A stretch of 64,000 bases of DNA from UBA7703 sp963667195 (GCA_963667195.1 OY762962.1:1922001-1986000); one strand, 5' to 3'; shown: positions 1 to 8,880, counted from the first letter of the stretch. Numbers and translations: made by a program. Notes: generated by a model from the letters alone, not told the origin.

Positions 1-569
1 GGATTCACAACCGCACCCCGCGGGAAGCGATTTCGAACGGATTTGCGCTTCTCACCGAGGAACGACGTGCCACCGGCATTATTCCCATGCTCTCCGTCAA
101 GGAAAACGCGCTTGCCGCGGCATACCATGTGCTCACCGGCAAACTCGGCATTTTTAACCCCAAGAAACTCAACGCCCCTGTGGACGAGGTCTGCAAGCGC
201 CTCGATGTTCGCATGGCGAGCGCGCAGATGCTGATTCGCAACCTCTCCGGCGGCAATCAGCAGAAGGTGCTGGTCGGGCGCTGGCTGCTCCGGCGCTGCA
301 ACATCCTGATTTTGGACGAACCGACCCGCGGCGTAGATGTCGGCGCAAAATATGAAATCTATCGCATCATGCGGGACCTGACCGCACAGGGACACGCGAT
401 CATCATGGTGTCCTCCGAGATGCCGGAACTGCTCGGCATGTCCGACCGGATCATGGTCATGTGCGAAGGCAGGCTCACGACGATCCTCGATAACGTCAAC
501 ACCACGCAGGTGGATGTCATGCAGTATGCAACCGAGTTTTCACCCAAGATTTGCAGCAATGGAGACTAA
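1..569 (+). CDS. Sugar ABC transporter ATP-binding protein, C-terminal part (MglA/RbsA family)
   Basis: Partial gene cut by the window start; the reading frame runs from base 3 to the TAA at 567-569. It is the second nucleotide-binding domain of a two-domain sugar importer ATPase on the inner face of the membrane. Visible are the ABC signature with its glutamine linker (NLSGGNQQKVLVGRWLL), a Walker B with the family-typical DEPTRGVDVGAK sequence, and the switch region ending in MVSSEMPELLGMSDR. The GFALLTEERRATG segment at the start matches the region before the second signature in MglA and RbsA. It is followed after four bases by an MglC-like permease, so it drives that transporter. Walker A lies outside the window. 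Confidence 0.95.
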   Translation, partial: IHNRTPREAISNGFALLTEERRATGIIPMLSVKENALAAAYHVLTGKLGIFNPKKLNAPVDEVCKRLDVRMASAQMLIRNLSGGNQQKVLVGRWLLRRCNILILDEPTRGVDVGAKYEIYRIMRDLTAQGHAIIMVSSEMPELLGMSDRIMVMCEGRLTTILDNVNTTQVDVMQYATEFSPKICSNGD

Positions 570-573
570 GATT

Positions 574-1578
574 ATGAATACGAAGACGCTTACCTGGCCC
601 AAAGTGAAGAAAACGCTGATCGATCAGGCGCTGATTCTGGCGATGCTTGCCATGATTATCGCGATCATCATCATCGAACCCGCGTTCCTGCAATGGCGCG
701 TACTCAAGGACATCCTGACGCAATCGTCCATCAAGCTGATCGTGGCGCTGGGACTACTCTTCCCGCTGCTGCTCGGCGGCACAGACCTCGCCGGCGGCCG
801 CCAGGTCGGTTTGGCTGCTGTCATCGTCGCGAGCATGACGCAGACGCTGACCTACGCGGGCAGATTTTACCCGAACCTGCCGGACCTGCCCGTCATCGTT
901 CCGATCCTGATCGCGCTCGTCGTGGTCGCCATCATCGGCATGATCAACGGCTGGATGATCGCGAAGCTCAACATGGCGCCGTTTATCGCGACATTCGGTA
1001 TGTCCACGATCGTATACGGCATCAACTGCCTCTATTTTGCGCAGGAGCCAAACCGCTCCCAGCCCATCGGCGGCATCAAGGAATCGCTCACGTTCCTGAG
1101 CAGCACCAAGATTTTCGGCTTGAGCCTATTGGTGTATATCGCGCTGATCATCACGATCATCGTCTGGTTTGTGCTCAACCGCACGGTCTACGGCAAGCAC
1201 CTCTACATCGTCGGCGGCAACAAGGACGCGGCGAAGGTCTCCGGCGTGAACATCAACTTCATCATCATCTCGGCGTTCGTGATTGAGAGCTTGCTCGTCG
1301 GCTTCGGCGGCGTGCTGGAGGTGGCGAGAACCGGTGGTGCGAACAGCGCATACGGCTTCAGCTACGAGTTTGACGCGATCTCCTCCTGCGTGGTCGGCGG
1401 CGTATCGCTCAGCGGCGGCATCGGCACCGTGCCGGGGGTTATCATCGGCGTCATCATCTTTACGATCATCAGCTACGGGCTTGCGTTCATCGGCGTCAAC
1501 CCGAACTGGCAGCTCATCATCAAGGGCGTGATCATCTGCAGCGCGGTCGCCCTCGACATGAGAAAGAACGCTCAATAA
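574..1578 (+). CDS. mglC: Galactoside-type sugar ABC transporter permease (MglC-like)
   Basis: 334-residue inner-membrane permease of the CUT2 (ribose/galactose) class. The stretch ILTQSSIKLIVALG, then GGTDLAGGRQVGLAA, then AAKVSGVN and finally GVNPNWQLIIKGVII follow the order of E. coli MglC closely, which favours a methyl-galactoside/galactose type substrate over ribose, although substrate cannot be settled from a permease. About ten hydrophobic segments span the protein. The ATG at 574 was chosen because GGAG lies about ten bases upstream; an earlier in-frame ATG at 514 would overlap the ATPase gene. The periplasmic-binding-protein gene is not in the window and probably lies upstream. The next gene follows after 35 bases. 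Confidence 0.9.
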   Translation: MNTKTLTWPKVKKTLIDQALILAMLAMIIAIIIIEPAFLQWRVLKDILTQSSIKLIVALGLLFPLLLGGTDLAGGRQVGLAAVIVASMTQTLTYAGRFYPNLPDLPVIVPILIALVVVAIIGMINGWMIAKLNMAPFIATFGMSTIVYGINCLYFAQEPNRSQPIGGIKESLTFLSSTKIFGLSLLVYIALIITIIVWFVLNRTVYGKHLYIVGGNKDAAKVSGVNINFIIISAFVIESLLVGFGGVLEVARTGGANSAYGFSYEFDAISSCVVGGVSLSGGIGTVPGVIIGVIIFTIISYGLAFIGVNPNWQLIIKGVIICSAVALDMRKNAQ

Positions 1579-1613
1579 CACGGCAGTAACCAACCAACAT
1601 AAAAGGAGTTTTC

Positions 1614-2504
1614 ATGAAACGATATCAACTCAGCGACGCACTCTCGATTTCGGCGGTGGTTCAGGGCTTCTGGCGCCTGGACGGCTGGAACTTCTCCGCG
1701 GGCGAACTCGCAAACTTCATGAACGCCTGCATCGACCGCGGGGTAACCACGTTTGACACGGCGGAGATCTACGGCGGCACCGTCTGCGAAACGCTGATGG
1801 GCGAGGCTTTCCAAAAAGACCCGACGATCCGCAAGCGCATCGAACTGGTCTCCAAGACGGGCATCTTTGTTGAAACCATCAACGGAAAACCGTTTGGCTA
1901 TTACAATACTTCCTATGATCGCGTCATGCAGTCGTGCAGAGAGAGCCTCAGGCGCCTGAACACGGATTCGCTGGACTTGTACCTCATTCACCGCGAAGAC
2001 CCGTGTTTGGACGTTTGGGAAACCGCGCGCGCGCTCAAGCAGCTCAAAAAGGACGGTCTCGTCCGCGAAGTCGGCGTTTCCAACTTCGATCCGTTTAAGT
2101 TCGCAGCTCTCAACAAAGCCATGGACGGTGCGCTCGTCACCAACCAGATCGAGTGGAATCCCGTTTGCTTTGAGCACTTCAACTCCGGCATGATGGACGT
2201 TCTCACGAGCGAAAAGATTCACCCGATGATCTGGTCGCCTCTCGCGGGCGGCAGGCTCTTCAGCGACGACGCGGCCTGCGTCAGCGCGATGAAGAAGATC
2301 GGCGAGATTGCCCAGCGTCATAACGTCGATCCTTCCGTGATCGTCTATGCCTGGATTTTCTATCATCCGGTCGGCGCCGCTCCCATCACGGGCACGAACA
2401 AGCTTGCCCGCCTCGACCACGCGATTCAGGCGCTGGATGTCAAGCTTGCGCACCACGAGTGGTTCGAAATTTACGCGGCAAGCGGCCAACAGAAGATTCG
2501 ATAA
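1614..2504 (+). CDS. Aldo/keto reductase, YdhF-like
   Basis: 296-residue NAD(P)H-dependent cytosolic oxidoreductase with the aldo/keto reductase barrel. Seen in order are the catalytic-Asp and Tyr segment TFDTAEIYGG, the catalytic-Lys strand ELVSKTGI, the DLYLIHREDP strand with the catalytic His, the VREVGVSNFDPFKF segment, TNQIEWNP, and the nucleotide-binding end PITGTNKLARL. The opening GFWRLDGWNFSAGEL is typical of the YdhF branch. It starts 35 bases after the permease with a strong AAAGGAG and is followed by a terminator, so it is the last gene of the sugar-import operon and may reduce the imported sugar or a derivative. That role is inference. Confidence 0.9.
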   Translation: MKRYQLSDALSISAVVQGFWRLDGWNFSAGELANFMNACIDRGVTTFDTAEIYGGTVCETLMGEAFQKDPTIRKRIELVSKTGIFVETINGKPFGYYNTSYDRVMQSCRESLRRLNTDSLDLYLIHREDPCLDVWETARALKQLKKDGLVREVGVSNFDPFKFAALNKAMDGALVTNQIEWNPVCFEHFNSGMMDVLTSEKIHPMIWSPLAGGRLFSDDAACVSAMKKIGEIAQRHNVDPSVIVYAWIFYHPVGAAPITGTNKLARLDHAIQALDVKLAHHEWFEIYAASGQQKIR

Positions 2505-2534
2505 CGCTTTTGATTCCAACCATACGAGTACAAC

Positions 2535-2566
2535 AAGAGGGCTGTCCGAAAAGGACAGCCCTCTTT
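2535..2566 (+). terminator. Rho-independent terminator after the aldo/keto reductase
   Basis: A perfect 13-bp stem (2535-2547 with 2553-2565) with a five-base loop, ending in T residues. It lies between the plus-strand reductase gene and the convergent dinB gene and could stop transcription from both sides. Confidence 0.85.
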
Positions 2567-2582
2567 GTGTGCAGTGCTCGCA

Positions 2583-3773
2583 TCATTCCTTCGGCTTCTT
2601 CATGAGCCTCGCGTAGGAAATAGAGTCCTTACCATAGCGTGAGCGGATGCTGTCCATCGCGCGGTCGAGCTTCGCGTTCTTGAGTTTGCCCTCGGTCGTG
2701 TCGCCAAAGAGTGTCATCTGCTCGGAACAGCAATCACTCAGGCTCGCCGCCGTGACGGAGAGGAGTCGCACGGGCGAGGACATCGACCAGGACTTCTCCG
2801 CAATACAGACCGCGGCTTCGTAGATTTCGCGCGTGACGTTGGTCGGCGCCGTGAGCTTTTGCTGCCGCGAGATGGTAGCCAAGAGCGGGTCCTTGATCTG
2901 CACCTGCACCGTTGCGCAGTAGAGCCCGTGCTTTCTTAGCCGCGAGCCGACCTGATCGCAGAGCGCGAGTAGCCCCGCGCAAATCTCCTGCCGACCGACG
3001 AGGTCGTGCGGAAAGGTGATGCTGTTGCCTATACTCTTTGGCTGCTCGGTCTCGTCCGTGGAACGAACGCGGCTGTCGTCCTCGCCCGCGGCATAGGCCC
3101 AGATTGTCTCCCCGCTGCGCCCGAGGATCATTTTCAGCTGCTCGCGTCCGGCGGTCGCGATGTCGCCGATGGTTTGGATGCCCATGTGGGAGAGCCGCTC
3201 CGCCGTCGTGCTGCCGACAAACATCATGTCCCGCGCGGGAAGCGGCCAGAGGATCGAGCGGTAGTTTTCCCGCGTGATGCAGGTGGTCGCGTCCGGCTTT
3301 TTATAATCGCTGCCCAGCTTTGCGAAGATTTTGTTGAACGAAACGCCGACCGAGATCGTGATTCCGATTTCTTCGCGGATTCTTTGGCGCAACTCGTTTG
3401 CGATCTGCTCGCCTGTGCCAAACTTGTGCTGCGTGCCCGTGACGTCCAGCCACGACTCGTCGATGCTGAACGGCTCCACAAGGTCGGTATATTGCCCGTA
3501 GATCTGGTTGATCTGGTCGGAAATCTGTTCGTAGAGGTCGTGATGCGGCACGACGAGCGTGAGCTGCGGGCACTTCTTCTTCGCCTGCCAGATGGTCTCC
3601 GCGGTCTGAATGCCGTACTTCTTGGCGAGTTCGTTTTTCGCGAGGATGATGCCGTGCCTGCTCTCCGGATCGCCGCAGACCGCCATCGGCACGAGTTTCA
3701 GCTCCGGCCGCGAGATACACTCGACCGAAGCGAAATACGAGTTGCAGTCACAATGCAGTATCGTGCGATCCAT
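2583..3773 (-). CDS. dinB: DNA polymerase IV (Y-family)
   Basis: 396-residue error-prone Y-family DNA polymerase for translesion synthesis. The N-terminus HCDCNSYFASVE carries the first catalytic acidic residue, and VEPFSIDESWLDVT carries the second acidic pair. The palm/fingers region GVSFNKIFAKLGSDYKKP and the helix-hairpin-helix segment MGIQTIGDIA are present, followed by a little-finger domain. The start at 3773 has an AAAGG site; an in-frame ATG at 3812 would add 13 residues not expected for the family. The extreme C-terminus lacks an obvious beta-clamp motif. No LexA-type GAAC-N4-GTTC palindrome is visible upstream, so SOS control is not supported here. Confidence 0.95.
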   Translation of the reverse strand: MDRTILHCDCNSYFASVECISRPELKLVPMAVCGDPESRHGIILAKNELAKKYGIQTAETIWQAKKKCPQLTLVVPHHDLYEQISDQINQIYGQYTDLVEPFSIDESWLDVTGTQHKFGTGEQIANELRQRIREEIGITISVGVSFNKIFAKLGSDYKKPDATTCITRENYRSILWPLPARDMMFVGSTTAERLSHMGIQTIGDIATAGREQLKMILGRSGETIWAYAAGEDDSRVRSTDETEQPKSIGNSITFPHDLVGRQEICAGLLALCDQVGSRLRKHGLYCATVQVQIKDPLLATISRQQKLTAPTNVTREIYEAAVCIAEKSWSMSSPVRLLSVTAASLSDCCSEQMTLFGDTTEGKLKNAKLDRAMDSIRSRYGKDSISYARLMKKPKE

Positions 3774-3820
3774 TCGCGCCTTTCTGCCGTCTTCGGCTGG
3801 GCGTGCCAACATTCCTCATA

Positions 3821-3826
3821 ATTATA
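3821..3826 (-). promoter_or_regulatory. Probable -10 element of dinB
   Basis: Reading on the minus strand there is a consensus TATAAT about 48 bases before the dinB start. The matching -35 is poor (TTCCCT at 17-bp spacing), so only the -10 is well supported. Confidence 0.45.
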
Positions 3827-3930
3827 ACGCATTTCGCTTGAACAGGGAAAAGATTGCGCGAACACGAATCGGTTACAAAAACTTCATGATCTCCTTCACG
3901 TGAATTTCACACAAGCACTCTATTCTTGGT

Positions 3931-4032
3931 ATGGATGAACTGGAAACCACACTCAATGAACCGGAAGCGTCGATCACGGCGGCGGATAAGGACACGCTGA
4001 CCGACTCCGCGCTGGTCGCACTCGGAAAATGA
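3931..4032 (+). CDS. Possible 33-residue small protein overlapping the next gene
   Basis: An open frame from ATG at 3931 encodes a 33-residue acidic peptide (begins MDELETTLNEPE, ends LTDSALVALGK) and ends in an ATGA overlap with the following gene. The composition looks protein-like, but no good ribosome binding site is visible and I do not recognise a family. It could be a leader that couples translation to the secreted coiled-coil protein, or the remnant of a longer gene. A TGA closes the frame at 3901. Confidence 0.3.
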   Translation: MDELETTLNEPEASITAADKDTLTDSALVALGK

Positions 4033-4589
4033 AAGGAAGGTACAATATTAAAAAGGCATTATTTTTGATTGGAGCGCTGATGCTCCTGTTGATCCCGACC
4101 GCAGCTCTTGCGGAAGCGGCGGATGCAACGCCGACACCGGCGCCTGCAACCGCGACGCCCGCACCCTCGACCCGACCGAGAGCCACGCTGAGCCCGGAGG
4201 AAAAAGCCCTGCGCGATGAGATCGCCGCCGACCGGCAGACGCTCAAGACCCTGCAAACGCAGGCAAACGCGCTTACGCAGGAGAACAAGACCCTCGGCGT
4301 ACAGGTGAAGACCGCGTTACAGGCAGTCAAGGCGGGCACAAAGACGCCCACCTCGCCGGAGCGCATCGCGCAGCTGCTGCAAACGCTCAAGGAGCAAAGA
4401 GATTCCATCAAGGCAACGGACGGACAGGTTCGCTCGAACATGCTGGCCGCGCGCTCAAGCATCGTAGCGAAGGACTTTGCTGCGGCAAAGACGTCGCTCG
4501 ACCAGGCGATCTCCGTTCTGGAGGCGAGAATTGCCATCAAGCAGCAAGTCAACGCGACGCTCAAGGAGCTGGTCAGCCTGCTCGGATAA
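4029..4589 (+). CDS. Secreted coiled-coil protein of unknown function
   Basis: 186 residues. Residues 1 to about 28 form a signal peptide: basic KGRYNIKKA, a hydrophobic core, then a TAALAEA cleavage site. A short Ala/Thr/Pro linker (about 30-55) follows, then a helical region rich in Lys, Gln and Ala with heptad-like leucines (about 60-185), expected to form a coiled coil outside the membrane. No Cys for lipid attachment is present. I do not recognise a named family. The ATG at 4029 has only a weak ribosome site and overlaps the small frame before it, so translation coupling is possible. A T-tailed hairpin at 4625 ends the unit. Confidence 0.65.
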   Translation: MKGRYNIKKALFLIGALMLLLIPTAALAEAADATPTPAPATATPAPSTRPRATLSPEEKALRDEIAADRQTLKTLQTQANALTQENKTLGVQVKTALQAVKAGTKTPTSPERIAQLLQTLKEQRDSIKATDGQVRSNMLAARSSIVAKDFAAAKTSLDQAISVLEARIAIKQQVNATLKELVSLLG

Positions 4590-4624
4590 TGCAAATACTG
4601 ATCAAACGGGAACCGTAGGATCGG

Positions 4625-4656
4625 AAAAGCCCGCGAAACAGCTTCGCAGGTTTTTT
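4625..4656 (+). terminator. Rho-independent terminator after the coiled-coil gene
   Basis: An AAGCCCGCGAA / TTCGCAGGTTT hairpin with one mismatch is followed directly by six T residues. Confidence 0.75.
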
Positions 4657-4704
4657 CCGCATTATCGCACGGGAAAACGCCCGATGTTCGCGCGAAATCG
4701 CGAT

Positions 4705-4732
4705 TTGGGGAACGCCTGCCGTATGCTATACT
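4705..4732 (+). promoter_or_regulatory. Promoter of the response regulator/kinase pair
   Basis: TATACT at 4727-4732 is preceded by TGC, giving an extended -10. A weak -35 (TTGGGG, 4705-4710) lies 16 bp upstream. The response regulator start is about 60 bases downstream. Confidence 0.5.
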
Positions 4733-4790
4733 GATCGTAGAAAAAAAGGCAATTTTTTGCGGAATCATCACAACCTCGGAGGTGGACAGC

Positions 4791-5465
4791 TTGCAAGTAC
4801 GGGTTTTGGTTGCGGACGATGATCCGGCGCTTCGCGCGCTCATCTGCGACATCGTACGCCAGCAGGGATATGAGCCCATCGAGGCCGCGGACGGAAAACA
4901 GGCGATCGATCGTTTCTTCTCCGGCGCGGAACCCGCGCTGGTGATTCTGGACGTGATGATGCCGATCTACGACGGTTGGGAAGTGCTCAAGGAGATTCGC
5001 GCGCACTCCGACGCAAGCGTGATGATGCTCACCGCGCTGGACGATGAACAAAGCGAGGTCACGGGGCTGAGGCACGGCGCGGACGATTACCTCGCAAAGC
5101 CGTTTCGCTATGCGGTATTCGTCGCCCGGCTCAACGCGCTCCTTCGGCGGACGACGCGCGAGCAAAGCGAGGCACAGCTATTCGGCGAACTCGCCATCGA
5201 ACCGGAGAAGCGCCGCGTGCTGGTGGAAGGAAACGAGATCGCCCTGAGCAACAAGGAGTTTTTACTGCTGATGTTGCTCATTCAAAATCGCGGCGTGGTG
5301 TTTTCGCGAGAGAAGCTTTTGACCAAGATTTGGGGATTCGATTTTGAAGGCGATGAGCGGACGGTGGACACGCACATCAAGACACTCCGGCAAAAGCTCG
5401 GCTCCTGCGGAACGATGATTCAAACCGTGCGCGGCGCTGGATACCGCTTTGAGGGAACACCATGA
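4791..5465 (+). CDS. OmpR/PhoB-type response regulator
   Basis: 224-residue DNA-binding response regulator. The receiver domain (1 to about 120) has the acidic pocket DDD at 9-11, the phosphorylated Asp54 in VILDVMMP, the Thr in MLTALDD, and Lys in DYLAKPF. The winged-helix domain (about 130-224) has LSNKEFLLLMLLIQNRG and the VDTHIKTLRQKLG recognition helix. A GTG at 4782 is in frame, but it sits inside the GGAGGTG ribosome site (4777-4783); the TTG at 4791 is seven bases after that site and is the better start. The gene ends in an ATGA overlap with its cognate kinase. Confidence 0.9.
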   Translation: MQVRVLVADDDPALRALICDIVRQQGYEPIEAADGKQAIDRFFSGAEPALVILDVMMPIYDGWEVLKEIRAHSDASVMMLTALDDEQSEVTGLRHGADDYLAKPFRYAVFVARLNALLRRTTREQSEAQLFGELAIEPEKRRVLVEGNEIALSNKEFLLLMLLIQNRGVVFSREKLLTKIWGFDFEGDERTVDTHIKTLRQKLGSCGTMIQTVRGAGYRFEGTP

Positions 5466-6853
5466 AACTGACCATCCGGAAAAAAGTATTTCTCCTGCTC
5501 AGCGGCTTTGTCGTGCTGCTTGTTTTGGTCGGGCTTTTGTGCAATTTTCTCCTGTTGCGGCAGTTCTACGTCGCGCGAAACAGAGTTCAGCTGCGTACCC
5601 TTGGCAACGAGGTGGCGGTGGCGTTTCAGCAGTCCGGCGGGGATTTGGACGAGACCATTTCGCAGCTCGATTGGGACAACAACATCGGCATCCGCATCGT
5701 GGACGCAAACGGCTCGATTCTCGCCTCCTCGTTCTCCGGCAAGAAGAAAGCCGCGAGCTTGTCCGACGAAATTCAGGCCATGATCTCGCTGGACAAGGGC
5801 CGACGGATTCAGTTTGCGTTCAGCAAGGTCGTCACCGAGAATGGCAACCCAAGTCTCGTGCATGTGCGCAGAATGGCGGATGGGCAATATCTCGTGCTGA
5901 GCAAGAGCATCAAGGGAATTGAGGAGAGCGCGAATATCGCAAGCCGCTTTTATCTGATTGTCGGCGTTGGATTGGTTCTTCTAGGCGGCGGGGCTACGAT
6001 TCTGTTTTCCCGCGTGATCACCAAGCCGATCGTGGAGATGAGCCGCGTGACCGGACGCATTGCCGAGCTGGATTTTTCGGAGCGCGTGCGGGTGGCGACC
6101 CACGATGAGCTGGGTGCGCTGGGAGAGAGCATCAACGAAATATCGGAGAAGCTCAGCCGCAGCATCGAGCGCCTGCGCGGCGACATCGCGCGCAGGAAGC
6201 GGCTGGTGCGCGATCTTTCGCATGAGCTCAAGACGCCGATTGCGGTGATCAAAGGTTATGCGGAGGGCTTGCAGTACGGCGTTGCGCAGGACGCGGAGCA
6301 GACCGCGCGGTATTGCGCGGTGATTTCGGCGGAGTGTGACCGCATGGACGCGCAGATTCAGCAGCTGCTGGAGCTCTCGCGCCTTGAAAACGAGCAGATG
6401 AAACCGGAGCTTCGCGCGTTCCCGGCACGCGGACTGTTCCAGACGCTTTCGGAACGTTTTGCGCGGGGAGCGGAGCAGAAGCACATTCACCTTAGCTTTG
6501 ACGCGCCGGAGACGTTGCAAATTCGAGCCGATGAAGAGATGATCGATCGGGCGATTGCGAATTTTCTCACCAACGCGCTCAAGCATACGCCCGATTCGGG
6601 CGAAATCCGCGTGAGCGCAGCGACGATTGCGGGAAAACTGCAGCTTGCGGTCTACAACTCCGGCTCGCATCTGTCCCGCGAGCAGATGGAGCATGTCTGG
6701 GACGTGTTCTACACGGGCGAACCCGGAGACCGCGCGAACGGACACGGAATCGGGCTTGCGATCGTCAAATCGATTGCACAGCTGCACGGCGGCAGCGTTT
6801 CCGCGGAAAACAGCGCGGACGGTGTGGAGTTTAGTATGCTGTTGCCGCTCTGA
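5462..6853 (+). CDS. Sensor histidine kinase (HAMP, HisKA, HATPase)
   Basis: 463-residue membrane kinase. A transmembrane segment at about 9-32 and a second at about 164-184 enclose an extracellular sensor of some 130 residues. Then come a HAMP linker (about 185-237), the dimerisation/phosphotransfer helix with His254 in DLSHELKTPIAVIKGY, and the ATPase domain with the N box NFLTNALKH and a G box GHGIGLAIVKS. The order of genes and the four-base overlap make it the partner of the upstream regulator. The signal it senses cannot be deduced; the first 7-kb neighbourhood offers no clear target. A terminator follows at 6884. Confidence 0.92.
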   Translation: MKLTIRKKVFLLLSGFVVLLVLVGLLCNFLLLRQFYVARNRVQLRTLGNEVAVAFQQSGGDLDETISQLDWDNNIGIRIVDANGSILASSFSGKKKAASLSDEIQAMISLDKGRRIQFAFSKVVTENGNPSLVHVRRMADGQYLVLSKSIKGIEESANIASRFYLIVGVGLVLLGGGATILFSRVITKPIVEMSRVTGRIAELDFSERVRVATHDELGALGESINEISEKLSRSIERLRGDIARRKRLVRDLSHELKTPIAVIKGYAEGLQYGVAQDAEQTARYCAVISAECDRMDAQIQQLLELSRLENEQMKPELRAFPARGLFQTLSERFARGAEQKHIHLSFDAPETLQIRADEEMIDRAIANFLTNALKHTPDSGEIRVSAATIAGKLQLAVYNSGSHLSREQMEHVWDVFYTGEPGDRANGHGIGLAIVKSIAQLHGGSVSAENSADGVEFSMLLPL

Positions 6854-6883
6854 AGCAGAATTCTAGTTCGGAAGTGTTTTTTA

Positions 6884-6917
6884 TGCCTGCGGGGGAACAT
6901 CCCTTGCGGGCGTTTTT
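6884..6917 (+). terminator. Rho-independent terminator after the histidine kinase
   Basis: A GCCTGCGGGGG / CCCTTGCGGGC hairpin with some G-U pairs is followed by five T residues. Confidence 0.65.
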
Positions 6918-6941
6918 CATCTGCATCGCGTGAAGGAATGA

Positions 6942-6971
6942 TTGACGGGAGATCGTGCGGGACACTACAAT
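6942..6971 (+). promoter_or_regulatory. Promoter of the SDR/tocopherol-cyclase-like operon
   Basis: TTGACG (6942-6947) and TACAAT (6966-6971) are separated by 18 bp; the first gene of the operon starts 45 bases downstream. Confidence 0.6.
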
Positions 6972-7015
6972 GGAATTTAGAGTACAATTATCCTTTCATA
7001 AAGAAGAGGTATTAC

Positions 7016-7804
7016 ATGAAGAATGTCGTGATCACGGGCAGCACGCGGGGAATCGGGCTCGCGATGGCCTTGGAGTTTTTACAATCGGGTTGCTGCGTGA
7101 CGCTCTCCGGCAGAGGTGAGTGCATCCGCCCGGCGCTGATTCAAACCTTGCAGCCGTTTTCCGAGCGGTATCAATATATCCCCTGCGACGTGCAGAACAA
7201 GCGCGATCTGGAGGCGCTTTGGGAGGCCGCGGTCGCGAAATTCGGCGCGGTCGATCACTGGATCAACAACGCGGGGCAAAACGCGCCGCACGACTGGATC
7301 TATCACACAGACGAATGTTATGTCCGCGCCGTGATCGGCACCAACATCGCGGGCGTGATCCTTGGCTCTCAGGTTGCGGCGGAGGGGATGATCCGTCAGG
7401 GTCACGGCGCGATCTACAGCATGGAAGGCCTCGGCTCAAACGACATGATCCAGAAGAAGACGATTCTATACGGCACCTCGAAGCGAGCGCTTACATACTT
7501 CATGAAGGGCCTCGCCAAAGAGCTCGAGGGAACGGGCGTGATCGCGGGCAGGCTTTCGCCCGGCATGATGCTGACCGATTTCATCACAAAAACGCCGGAC
7601 GGCAGCGTCGCCGCCATTGAGACCGATGCGCAGTTTCAAAAGATTTTCAACATACTGGCCGATCGGCCCGAGACGGTCGCAAAATTCTTCGTGCCGAGAA
7701 TGCTGAAAAACACGAAGAACGACCGCCAGATCGCGTGGCTCACGGGCGGCAAGGCCGCTTGGCGCTTTCTCACCGCGCCGCTGCGCAAAGGACGGTTGGT
7801 TTAA
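7016..7804 (+). CDS. Short-chain dehydrogenase/reductase
   Basis: 262-residue classical SDR, a cytosolic NAD(P)-dependent oxidoreductase. The cofactor glycine motif TGSTRGIG is at residues 6-13, the NNAG-type motif appears as INNAGQNAP, the catalytic Ser lies in IYSMEGLGS, and Tyr/Lys are in YGTSKRAL. The ATG at 7016 has AAGAAGAGG upstream; an earlier in-frame start at 6938 would sit on the promoter. The substrate is unknown. It heads a plus-strand run of four genes with small gaps, which also encodes a tocopherol-cyclase-like protein, an NTF2-fold protein and a DUF523-DUF1722 protein. Confidence 0.9.
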   Translation: MKNVVITGSTRGIGLAMALEFLQSGCCVTLSGRGECIRPALIQTLQPFSERYQYIPCDVQNKRDLEALWEAAVAKFGAVDHWINNAGQNAPHDWIYHTDECYVRAVIGTNIAGVILGSQVAAEGMIRQGHGAIYSMEGLGSNDMIQKKTILYGTSKRALTYFMKGLAKELEGTGVIAGRLSPGMMLTDFITKTPDGSVAAIETDAQFQKIFNILADRPETVAKFFVPRMLKNTKNDRQIAWLTGGKAAWRFLTAPLRKGRLV

Positions 7805-7842
7805 ATGACATTTGAGGGCTCAAATCCGATGAGGAGAACCGG

Positions 7843-8820
7843 ATGAATCTATTTCGCTTTTGGCATCAGGAGGCGTATCAGGGAACACATCGAAAGAAGG
7901 GATATTTCGAGGGCTGGTATCTCAAGCTCATCGACGCGCCGCGAAAGGCGGTTTTTGCGCTCATTCCCGGTGTTTCGATTGGAAAAAACGGGCAGGACTC
8001 CCACGCGTTTATTCAGCTGATCAACGCGGTGAGCGGCAAAACGGAGTATTTTCGTTTTCCGCTGGAGTCGTTTTCGGCGGATCGGAGCAGGTTTGATGTC
8101 CGCATCGGAGACAACCACTTCTGGGATGGTGGCGCGGAGGTATCCCTGCAAAACGAGTCGACGAGTCTTTCTGCCAGTTTGCGGTTTCAGGACATCGAAA
8201 AATACCCGACGAGCCTGCTGCATCCCGGCATTATGGGGCCGTTTTCGTTTGTTCCAGGCATGGAGTGCTATCACGGCATCGTGAACATTCGCCACACGAT
8301 CACGGGAGAGATGCACTACAACGGCAGCGAACTCGACATGACCGGCGGAGAAGGGTATATCGAGAAGGACTGGGGCAGATCGTTTCCGCAGTCCTGGATC
8401 TGGATGCAGGCGAACCACTTTTCCTCACAGCGCGCGTCGTTTCTGTTTTCGATTGCGCGGATTCCGTGGCTGGGATCGGCGTTCACGGGGCTGATCTGCT
8501 TTTTGCGCACGGATGAGGGCTTCTACCGCTTCGCCACATACAACGGCGGCAGGGTATGCGAGCTGGTTTCCGAAACAGATCAGATCAAGGGCACGCTGAA
8601 AAACGCCACGCATACGCTCACGTTCACGGCGACGTATGCAAAGGGCGGCATTCTCAAGGCACCAAAGAACGGCATGATGCTGCGCGAGATTGAGGAGAGC
8701 ATCACGGCGAAGGTGGAAGTAACGCTCCTGGATCACCGCGGCAACATCCTGTTTCAGGATGAAAGCAGCCGTGTCGGCATGGAGATTGCGGGAGATTTGT
8801 CGCGATTGTTGAGCCGATAG
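7843..8820 (+). CDS. Tocopherol-cyclase-like (lipocalin-type) protein
   Basis: 325 residues with no signal peptide or membrane segment. It opens with FRFWHQEAYQG and KKGYFEGWYLKL, the hallmark start of the tocopherol cyclase family, and carries the family's SHAFIQLIN and the MEKDWG-like GYIEKDWGRSFPQSWIWMQANHF segment. Plant members cyclise vitamin E precursors; bacterial members have no established reaction and may be lipocalin-like binding proteins. A GAGGAG site sets the start. The gene lies between two probable oxidoreductase/NTF2 genes, suggesting modification of a hydrophobic small molecule; that is inference. Confidence 0.85.
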   Translation: MNLFRFWHQEAYQGTHRKKGYFEGWYLKLIDAPRKAVFALIPGVSIGKNGQDSHAFIQLINAVSGKTEYFRFPLESFSADRSRFDVRIGDNHFWDGGAEVSLQNESTSLSASLRFQDIEKYPTSLLHPGIMGPFSFVPGMECYHGIVNIRHTITGEMHYNGSELDMTGGEGYIEKDWGRSFPQSWIWMQANHFSSQRASFLFSIARIPWLGSAFTGLICFLRTDEGFYRFATYNGGRVCELVSETDQIKGTLKNATHTLTFTATYAKGGILKAPKNGMMLREIEESITAKVEVTLLDHRGNILFQDESSRVGMEIAGDLSRLLSR

Positions 8821-8880
8821 CAGGACTAAACTTTTATATTACATAAAACACGCATTCGATTTTTTGATAAGGAGTCAATC

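Noticed and set aside
3774..3900. LexA operator upstream of dinB
   Set aside because: No GAAC-N4-GTTC palindrome is found; the nearest GAAC and GGTT halves are wrongly spaced.
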